Below are positions 1 to 5,786 of a stretch of 38,039 nucleotides of DNA, one piece after another. The notes below the pieces were generated by a model. It did no database searches. It saw only the letters and a program-made list of their open reading frames with translations, and had not been told where the DNA came from. Each line of letters begins with the position of its first letter. Positions within the stretch are counted from its first letter, which is position 1. This DNA comes from Bacteroidales bacterium (GTDB lineage: Bacteria; Bacteroidota; Bacteroidia; Bacteroidales; F082): NCBI GenBank assembly GCA_015491905.1, contig WGGC01000004.1, forward strand, positions 1-38,039, written 5' to 3'. The position numbers and the translations under genes were made by a program.

Positions 1-38
1 CCAATTCTATATTGCATTTTCTATATTATATTATTCTA

Positions 39-46
39 CAAAAGTA
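39..46 (-). promoter_or_regulatory. possible -7 box for a gene left of the window
   Basis: The minus strand reads TACTTTTG here, matching the Bacteroidota -7 consensus TAnnTTTG. No TTG lies 19 nt upstream. It would drive a leftward gene starting before base 39, outside the window. The rest of bases 1-221 is AT-rich with no convincing gene. Confidence 0.25.
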
Positions 47-221
47 GATATATTATTTAAATAGAAGCATATTTTTATTTGTTAAATTAGAATAAATATA
101 AATAAGAAAATTTTATTTTTTCAGGTGATCTATAATTATAACATAGAAAGATTGTAAATATTGGAATTTTAATGCAAAAAGTAAAAAAAGAAACTTATTT
201 TTGCTATAAACAAAAAAAGAT

Positions 222-1331
222 TTGAAAGATTTTAAAATACCGTGGATAGTTTGGCTGACAGTATGGGCACTGTTTCTTTGGTTATCGTACGATATGTTAA
301 CCAAATTTAGAAATTATTTATATCCGATTAGCCTTGGTGGTCTTTTTGCCTATTTACTATTTCCAATTGCTAACTTTCTAGAAAAAAAGAAAATCCCAAG
401 AATAGCTGCGAATATTATTAGTATTTTAATTGGTGTTACTGTTTTTTTGGGGATTGCTTTTATTATTTATAAACAAATGGGATTGTTTTTAGAGGATCTT
501 CCACAGATGCAAGCTGTTGCATCTCATAATATTAATGAGATATTTAAACATGTAACCTCATTTACCGGTATTAAATCTACAGATTTTAAAGATCAGGTTA
601 AATTATTGGCAAGAAACTTATTGAGTTTGAGTGGGTCTAATTTTAAAAATACATTTACTCATACCTTTCAAACTGTTTTTACTATTGGAATAATGCCTGT
701 TTATGTATTTTTTCTTTTATTTTATAGAAATAAGTTTCATGATTTCATTTTAATGATGGTAAAAAAAGACCAATTAAAACGAACAACAAAAATTATCGAT
801 GAAATAAATAAAGTTTCTGTATATTACATGACGGGAGTGTCCAAGGTTGTTTTTATTTTAATGATTTTAAACAGTACCGGATTTTCCATAATCGGTTTAA
901 AACATGCCATATTTTTAGGGATTTTAGCTGCCTTAATGAATTTTATTCCTTACTATGGAACTATTATTGGATATTTATTTCCTATGTTTATAGCTGTATT
1001 TACAATGAGTTCACCAATTTATGCTCTTTGGGTATTTCTTCAATTTATTGTTGTTCAGTTTACAGAAAATAATATTCTTACACCTAATATTGTTGGTTCT
1101 CATGTTAAGATAAATCCTTTTATGATTATTCTTGCCATTACTTTTGGAGGATTTATTTGGGGATTGCCGGGGATGTTTATTGCAGTACCTATAACTGCAA
1201 TACTTAGAGTTATAGGTGAGAATATTCCTGAATTACAGCCAATAGGTTATTTGCTGGGATCTGGTGGTGCTGAAGAACATAGTATAACCAGAAAAAAAAT
1301 TTCAAATTTTTTTAATAAAATATTTAAATAA
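222..1331 (+). CDS. AI-2E family transporter (integral membrane permease)
   Basis: This is a 369-residue polytopic membrane protein of the AI-2E transporter family (PF01594). The family includes E. coli TqsA and PerM and Na+/H+ antiporters, so the substrate cannot be told from sequence. It has a hydrophobic pair near the N terminus (about residues 8-50), a soluble middle (about 85-145), and a C-terminal membrane bundle. The C-terminal segment GLPGMFIAVPITA is the family's most recognisable motif. The start is TTG at 222: an in-frame TAA at 207 allows nothing longer, and the next Met is at residue 25, after the first membrane segment. The Dabb-domain gene follows 7 nt downstream and is probably co-transcribed. 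No good promoter was found upstream. Confidence 0.85.
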   Translation: MKDFKIPWIVWLTVWALFLWLSYDMLTKFRNYLYPISLGGLFAYLLFPIANFLEKKKIPRIAANIISILIGVTVFLGIAFIIYKQMGLFLEDLPQMQAVASHNINEIFKHVTSFTGIKSTDFKDQVKLLARNLLSLSGSNFKNTFTHTFQTVFTIGIMPVYVFFLLFYRNKFHDFILMMVKKDQLKRTTKIIDEINKVSVYYMTGVSKVVFILMILNSTGFSIIGLKHAIFLGILAALMNFIPYYGTIIGYLFPMFIAVFTMSSPIYALWVFLQFIVVQFTENNILTPNIVGSHVKINPFMIILAITFGGFIWGLPGMFIAVPITAILRVIGENIPELQPIGYLLGSGGAEEHSITRKKISNFFNKIFK

Positions 1332-1338
1332 TAAGACT

Positions 1339-1635
1339 ATGTTAAGACATATTGTAATGATGAAGTTTAAAGATACGGAACCTGTTGATGATCTTCGCAA
1401 TGAGTTTAAAAATAACTTGTTAGGTTTGGTAGATTCTATACAAGAATTGAAAAGAATGGAAGTAGGACTAAATATTAATACAGGTAAATCTGCATTTGAT
1501 TTAGTGTTAACCGCCGACTTTGTTGATGAAGAAGGATTAAATGCTTACAGAGTACACCCGGAGCATGTTAAAATTTTAAATAAAATGAAAAAGGTTGTTG
1601 AAAAAACAGCTGCTGTGGACTATATTTTTGAATAA
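1339..1635 (+). CDS. Dabb (stress-responsive alpha/beta barrel) domain protein
   Basis: This is a 98-residue single-domain protein of the Dabb family (PF07876), a dimeric ferredoxin-like alpha/beta barrel first described in stress-induced plant proteins. The opening LRHIVMMKFKD and the later AYRVHPEHVKIL (the family's Y-x-x-x-P-x-H region) are diagnostic. Members range from oxygenase or cyclase-like enzymes to proteins of unknown role, and nothing here identifies a substrate. It starts 7 nt after the AI-2E transporter gene and ends at a strong hairpin terminator, so the two form a short operon. Confidence 0.85.
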   Translation: MLRHIVMMKFKDTEPVDDLRNEFKNNLLGLVDSIQELKRMEVGLNINTGKSAFDLVLTADFVDEEGLNAYRVHPEHVKILNKMKKVVEKTAAVDYIFE

Positions 1636-1663
1636 AAAAAGCAGCCTTTAATAGCTGCTTTTT
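1634..1663. terminator. bidirectional rho-independent terminator
   Basis: An A7 run and GCAGC (1641-1645) are mirrored by GCTGC (1654-1658) and T5, with an 8-nt loop. The T tract serves the plus operon and the A tract serves the convergent superoxide reductase gene on the minus strand. Confidence 0.85.
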
Positions 1664-1686
1664 ATAAATTTATCTAAAAAAATCTT

Positions 1687-2067
1687 TTACTCTGTAACCT
1701 CAACTGCTACTTCATCACTCTGCCATAATCCGTGTTTAGTGCAAAACGCCATAGCTGTTAATTTCATGTTTTTCTTGGGAACAATATGAAAATCCACTTC
1801 AACATGTCCTGGCTTATTTCCTAATGCACCAGCAACAAAAGTCGCTTCTGCAAGATTATTTTCTCCATCCCATAGCTGTACCCATGCTATATAATGATCA
1901 AAATCATCGGGATGTGGATATTGGTCACCTAATTTTACGGTTACTTTAAATTTCTCTCCTTTTTTAGCTGTTTTTTCACAGTGAATAAAAGGTGAATGTC
2001 TGTCAATGTAATCTTTTTTTGCTTCTCTGTCAATTGTCGAAATATCGACGTATCTGTTGATTTTCAT
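1687..2067 (-). CDS. superoxide reductase (neelaredoxin/desulfoferrodoxin type)
   Basis: The enzyme reduces superoxide to hydrogen peroxide without making oxygen, typical of anaerobes and microaerophiles. The 126 residues contain only the catalytic Fe(His)4Cys domain. The expected ligands are visible as H24 (RHSP), H52 and H58 (PHPDDFDHY), C109 and H112 (CTKHGLW). There is no N-terminal rubredoxin-like Cys4 centre, so it is the one-iron (class II-like) form. The usual Glu-Lys pair before the first His is Asp-Arg here (D22-R23), a conservative change in the residue pair that gates and attracts superoxide. The gene stands alone, convergent with the Dabb operon. A -7-like TACTTTTG lies 32-39 nt upstream. 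No rubredoxin partner is visible. Confidence 0.9.
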   Translation of the reverse strand: MKINRYVDISTIDREAKKDYIDRHSPFIHCEKTAKKGEKFKVTVKLGDQYPHPDDFDHYIAWVQLWDGENNLAEATFVAGALGNKPGHVEVDFHIVPKKNMKLTAMAFCTKHGLWQSDEVAVEVTE

Positions 2068-2098
2068 GATTTAATTATTTAAAACGATTATTAATAAT

Positions 2099-2106
2099 CA
2101 AAAGTA
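2099..2106 (-). promoter_or_regulatory. -7 box upstream of superoxide reductase
   Basis: The minus strand reads TACTTTTG (TAnnTTTG consensus), 32 nt before the ATG. No -33 TTG at the usual spacing was seen, so this is a moderate match. Confidence 0.4.
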
Positions 2107-2220
2107 TAAAATTTTTTTATTAAAAAGGCTGTTTTAACGTTTTTTAATTTGGTTTATCTTTTAAAGTTGAGATGTATTGAAATTCAGGATTATATTAATA
2201 AATTTGAAAAGTAGTGTGTT

Positions 2221-3087
2221 TTATGAATCATTATGTGGTTTTGACTCTGCTTTTGGCTTTGCCATATCATTTTCATTTAAAATTTCCACTTCTGTGGAAT
2301 CGCTCATTCCCATATCGGATAATAATTTTTGTTGCAGGGTGGCCACAGAGATGTCGTGCCTCAGGTTTCCATGCACACAATAGGATATTTGTCCTGTTTC
2401 TTCTGATACAACAATGGCAATGGCATCAGATATTTCTGAAATTCCAATAGCTGCCCGGTGTCGCAACCCGGCATAGCGCGGTAATTTTCTTTTTGTTACA
2501 GGAAGAACACATCCTGCAGATTTTATTTTATTTTGTGAAATTACCATTGCTCCATCGTGTAAAGGACTATTTTTAAAAAATATATTTTCTATTAGAGGGC
2601 TACTAATTACACCGTCGATTATTACACCAGTTTGTGTAATTTCCAAAAGTTCATGTTGCCTTGAAACAACAATTAAAGCACCTTGTTTGATATTACTCAT
2701 ATGTTGACATGCCACAACGATTGGATCTATATCTAATTCAAATGTTGAGGGAAACCACCGTTTAAAATAAGTTGACCATTTGCTGTTTTCGTTTAAGAAT
2801 GCTGGATTTCCCAATGCTAACAGAAACTGTCTGATTTCAGGTTGAAAAATAATTATAAGTGCAATAACCCCAACACTTATAAATGCTCCAAAGATATCAG
2901 AAAGCAATTCCATTTTTAATAAATAGGTTATCTTCCATAGAAGGAAAAAAGCTACTAAACCTATAAGAATGTTTATTGCCGCTGTTCCTTTAAGTAACTT
3001 ATATAATGCAAACAACAAAACAGCTACAAGAAAAATATCAAGTATGTCTAATATTCTTAGATGAATGAAAAAGCTGGCTAATATCAT
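2221..3087 (-). CDS. cdaA: diadenylate cyclase CdaA (DacA)
   Basis: This membrane-anchored enzyme makes the second messenger c-di-AMP from two ATP. It has three predicted N-terminal membrane segments (about residues 12-32, 37-55 and 62-82) followed by a DisA_N/DUF147 catalytic domain. The two signature motifs are present: DGA at 178-180 (LHDGAMV) and RHR at 209-211 (GLRHRAAIG). The 288-residue length fits CdaA. In Firmicutes CdaA pairs with the CdaR regulator, and no CdaR gene is next door. folP lies 46 nt upstream on the same strand, an arrangement I recall as common in Bacteroidota. A TAAATTTG -7-like element lies about 12 nt before the ATG but may be chance. c-di-AMP usually controls potassium uptake and osmotic or wall homeostasis. 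Confidence 0.93.
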   Translation of the reverse strand: MILASFFIHLRILDILDIFLVAVLLFALYKLLKGTAAINILIGLVAFFLLWKITYLLKMELLSDIFGAFISVGVIALIIIFQPEIRQFLLALGNPAFLNENSKWSTYFKRWFPSTFELDIDPIVVACQHMSNIKQGALIVVSRQHELLEITQTGVIIDGVISSPLIENIFFKNSPLHDGAMVISQNKIKSAGCVLPVTKRKLPRYAGLRHRAAIGISEISDAIAIVVSEETGQISYCVHGNLRHDISVATLQQKLLSDMGMSDSTEVEILNENDMAKPKAESKPHNDS

Positions 3088-3133
3088 TTATTTTTTTTCA
3101 AATTTAAAAATTATTCCCGAATTAATGTGTAGT

Positions 3134-4021
3134 TTAATCTATACATAGTGAACTATTGTGATTTATGTTTGTATAATAACTTACAATGTCAATGGCCTGT
3201 TTTGCTTCTTTTACATCATGAACCCTTAAAATATTTGTCCCGTTTAACAGTGCAATTGTATGAAGAATAGTAGTTCCATTCAATGCTTCTTCAGGATTAG
3301 TGTTCAAGATTTTGTTTATCATTGATTTACGTGATATTCCGGTTAAAATAGGGTAGTTATCTGAAGATATTTTTTTAAGGTTATGGAGTAATTTATAATT
3401 ACACTCTAATGTTTTTCCAAACCCAAATCCAGGATCTAAAATAATTTTATTTAAACCTAAACTGTTTAATCTTTTTATATTTTCAGTAAAAAACGAAGAT
3501 ACGGTTTTTATAATGTCATTACTAATTGGATGTTTTTGCATATTCTCCGGGGTACCATAAATATGCATTAATACATATGGAATATCATAATGTGCAATTG
3601 TCTTAAACATTTCATTATCAAATTGGCCGCCTGAAATATCATTAATACAAGATGCTCCTTCCTCAATACATATTTTTGCCACTTTACTCCTGTATGTATC
3701 GATTGAAATTATTATTTCAGGAAAATATTTTATAAGTTTTTTTAAAACGGGAAGTAACCGGTCTAATTCTTCTCTCTCTGTTATTTGAAAAGCCCCCGGT
3801 CGTGTTGAAACTGCACCTATGTCAATAATATCGGCGCCTCCCAAAAGCATTCTTTCAGTTTGTTTAATTGCTCTGTCTATGGATGAAAATTTCCCACCAT
3901 CAAAGAATGAATCAGGGGTTAGGTTTAATATCCCCATAATTTTGCATGTGGAAAAATCCATAATAACTTTCCCGAAATTAATAGTCATAGTTTTTCTAAA
4001 AGTACTATTTTTATTGCTCAT
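3134..4021 (-). CDS. folP: dihydropteroate synthase
   Basis: This enzyme condenses 6-hydroxymethyl-dihydropterin pyrophosphate with p-aminobenzoate in folate synthesis and is the sulfonamide target. Family motifs appear in order: GILNLTPDSFFDGGK, DIGAVSTRPGA, SIDTYRSKVA, DPGFGFGKT, GISRKSM, and a final LRVHDVKEA with the C-terminal RxHD-type motif. It is a TIM barrel of 295 residues from the first ATG. An internal ATG at 3988 (MTINFGK) would give about 284 residues and aligns better with usual family starts, so the exact start is uncertain. A TATCTTTG -7 box on this strand at 4062-4055 suits either start. It likely forms an operon with cdaA downstream. Confidence 0.95.
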   Translation of the reverse strand: MSNKNSTFRKTMTINFGKVIMDFSTCKIMGILNLTPDSFFDGGKFSSIDRAIKQTERMLLGGADIIDIGAVSTRPGAFQITEREELDRLLPVLKKLIKYFPEIIISIDTYRSKVAKICIEEGASCINDISGGQFDNEMFKTIAHYDIPYVLMHIYGTPENMQKHPISNDIIKTVSSFFTENIKRLNSLGLNKIILDPGFGFGKTLECNYKLLHNLKKISSDNYPILTGISRKSMINKILNTNPEEALNGTTILHTIALLNGTNILRVHDVKEAKQAIDIVSYYTNINHNSSLCID

Positions 4022-4045
4022 AATTTTACATGAAAGAAATTGCTA

Positions 4046-4053
4046 TATTTTTG
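4046..4053 (+). promoter_or_regulatory. -7 box for the DUF1599/permease operon
   Basis: TATTTTTG on the plus strand matches TAnnTTTG, 28 nt before the ATG at 4082. It lies one base from the opposing -7 box of folP. The -33 element is poor (TTTT). Confidence 0.45.
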
Positions 4054-4054
4054 G

Positions 4055-4062
4055 CAAAGATA
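4055..4062 (-). promoter_or_regulatory. -7 box for folP
   Basis: The minus strand reads TATCTTTG followed by C, a canonical Bacteroidota -7 element, ending 33 nt before the folP ATG at 4021. No -33 TTG at 19 nt was found. Confidence 0.5.
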
Positions 4063-4081
4063 AAAAACTCAAATTGAAAAT

Positions 4082-4636
4082 ATGATTGAAAATACCGCTA
4101 AGCAATTTGAAACTGTGATAAATCAATGTCGTAATGTTTTTGAAAGTAAACTTAAAGATTACGGCGTATCTTGGAGAATATTTAGAACCTCAAGTCTCAC
4201 TGATCAAATATATATAAAAGCCAACAGAATTAGAAGTATTCAGAAAAAAGGAGCACAAAAAATAGATGAAGGTATTGTTTCTGAATTTATTGGGATAGTT
4301 AACTATGCAACTATAGCCCTTATTCAACATGATTTGGGAGAAGCTGATGATCCGGATATGAGTGATGAGAAAGCGCTAAAATTATATGACGAATATTTGC
4401 ATAAGGCAAAAGACCTGATGTTGAATAAAAATCATGATTATGATGAAGCATGGCGAAATATGCGAATTTCTTCTCTTACCGATATTATATTGGTGAAACT
4501 TTTGCGAATAAAACAAATCGAGAATAATGAAGGGAAAACATTAGTATCTGAAGGTTTAGATGCTAATTATTATGATATTATAAATTATGCTGTTTTTGCT
4601 TTAATTAAGCTAACTCTGGAAAAAGATTCCCGGTAA
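4082..4636 (+). CDS. DUF1599 family protein with internal duplication
   Basis: This is a 184-residue, probably cytosolic, mostly helical protein matching DUF1599 (PF07659), a family linked by genome context to nucleotide modification. The protein is two copies of one unit. KDYGVSWRIFRTSSLTDQI (from residue 25) is echoed by HDYDEAWRNMRISSLTDII (from residue 118). IVNYATIALI (about 72-81) is echoed by IINYAVFALI (about 166-175). The conserved DY/W/R/SSLTD residues recur with a spacing of about 93 residues. Enzymatic function is unproven. It is divergent from folP (60 bp) and lies 15 nt before the ABC permease, so co-transcription is likely. Confidence 0.8.
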   Translation: MIENTAKQFETVINQCRNVFESKLKDYGVSWRIFRTSSLTDQIYIKANRIRSIQKKGAQKIDEGIVSEFIGIVNYATIALIQHDLGEADDPDMSDEKALKLYDEYLHKAKDLMLNKNHDYDEAWRNMRISSLTDIILVKLLRIKQIENNEGKTLVSEGLDANYYDIINYAVFALIKLTLEKDSR

Positions 4637-4651
4637 CACATATCTTTAAAA

Positions 4652-5731
4652 ATGGGAAATTATCTGGTTAAAAGATTACTTTATGGATTTCTTGTATTAT
4701 GGGGTGTAGTAACATTGGTTTTCTTTTTGTTTAATATGCTTCCTGGTGATGCTTCAAGAATGTTATTAGGCCAGAGGGCAGATATCTCATCTGTTAATGC
4801 CATTAAAAAAGAATTAGGATTAGATAAACCACCGGTTATTCAATACCTTAATTTCTTAAATGACTTATCGCCAATTTCTATTCATAACAATGTAAACCCG
4901 AAAAGTTATTGGTTCCTGAATCCTGACAAATATCCTCATGCAATAAAGTTAATTAGATTAAAAAACTCTGTTATTGTACTTAAAACTCCCTTTCTAAGGA
5001 GATCTTTTCAAAGTAAACGATTAGTGACTTCTATCATTGAGCAGGCTTTTCCCAAGACTTTTATTTTGGCTACAACATCTATAATTATTGCGATAATTCT
5101 TGGGTTCTTTCTGGGTATTCCGGCTGCAATTTATAAGGATAGCTTTTATGACAGGTTTATTATGACTATTTCTTCGTTTGGAATGTCTGTTCCATCATTT
5201 TTTGCAGCAATTTTTATTGCCTGGCTATTTGGTTTCGTCTGGCATCATTTTACCGGTCTTTCTATGTTTGGAAGTTTATATTCTGTAGATCCGTATACAG
5301 GAGCAGTATATGTTAATTTAAAAAATCTTATTCTTCCGGCAATTACTCTTGGTATTAGGCCTCTGGCAGTTATAGTGAGTCTTGTAAGAAGTTCCTTATT
5401 GGAAGTTATGTCACAGGATTATATACGAACAGCTTACGCCAAAGGATTAAGCCGCCAAAGAGTTATTCTAAGACACGCATTAAGAAATGCTTTAAATCCA
5501 CTTATAACAGCAGTATCCGGATGGTTTGCATCTTTATTGGCAGGAGCTGTTTTTGTTGAATATGTTTTTGATTGGAAAGGTATTGGCTTGGTTATGGTTA
5601 ATGCTTTGGAGAAATATGATTTACCGGTGGTAATGGGAGTGGTACTCTTTATTGCAATTTTACTCATTTTGATAAACATTTTAGTTGATATAACTTATGC
5701 TATATTAGATCCCAGAGTAAAATTCTCATAA
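4652..5731 (+). CDS. ABC transporter permease, DppB/OppB type, without partners
   Basis: This is an inner-membrane permease of the dipeptide/oligopeptide/nickel importer class (BPD_transp_1). It opens with the classic NYLVKRLLYGFLVLWGVVT helix and LPGDASRMLLG. Its EAA-loop region YIRTAYAKGLSRQRVILRH would contact the ATPase, and it ends in ILDPRVKFS. At 359 residues it is somewhat longer than E. coli DppB, with an extended periplasmic stretch between TM1 and TM2 (about residues 65-130). No second permease (DppC), ATPase or binding protein is adjacent, so it must use partners encoded elsewhere or have another role. It follows the DUF1599 gene by 15 nt and ends at a strong terminator. Confidence 0.88.
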   Translation: MGNYLVKRLLYGFLVLWGVVTLVFFLFNMLPGDASRMLLGQRADISSVNAIKKELGLDKPPVIQYLNFLNDLSPISIHNNVNPKSYWFLNPDKYPHAIKLIRLKNSVIVLKTPFLRRSFQSKRLVTSIIEQAFPKTFILATTSIIIAIILGFFLGIPAAIYKDSFYDRFIMTISSFGMSVPSFFAAIFIAWLFGFVWHHFTGLSMFGSLYSVDPYTGAVYVNLKNLILPAITLGIRPLAVIVSLVRSSLLEVMSQDYIRTAYAKGLSRQRVILRHALRNALNPLITAVSGWFASLLAGAVFVEYVFDWKGIGLVMVNALEKYDLPVVMGVVLFIAILLILINILVDITYAILDPRVKFS

Positions 5732-5766
5732 AAAAAGGAGGTTGTTTTTAACACAACCTCCTTAAA
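5731..5766. terminator. bidirectional terminator between permease and TonB receptor genes
   Basis: An 11-bp stem (5735-5745 with 5753-5763) built on GGAGGTTG/CAACCTCC with a 7-nt loop. A six-A run on the left gives a T tract for the minus-strand receptor transcript. The plus side has only a short T stretch. Confidence 0.85.
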
Positions 5767-5786
5767 TATAAAATATTAGTCAAATT

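Noticed and set aside
113-304. 63-aa minus-strand ORF at the left edge
   Set aside because: It overlaps the start of the AI-2E transporter gene, has no recognisable domain, and its composition reflects AT-rich noise.
2177-2450. Two plus-strand ORFs of 68 and 78 aa
   Set aside because: Antisense to the 3' end of cdaA in shadow frames with no promoter or domain.
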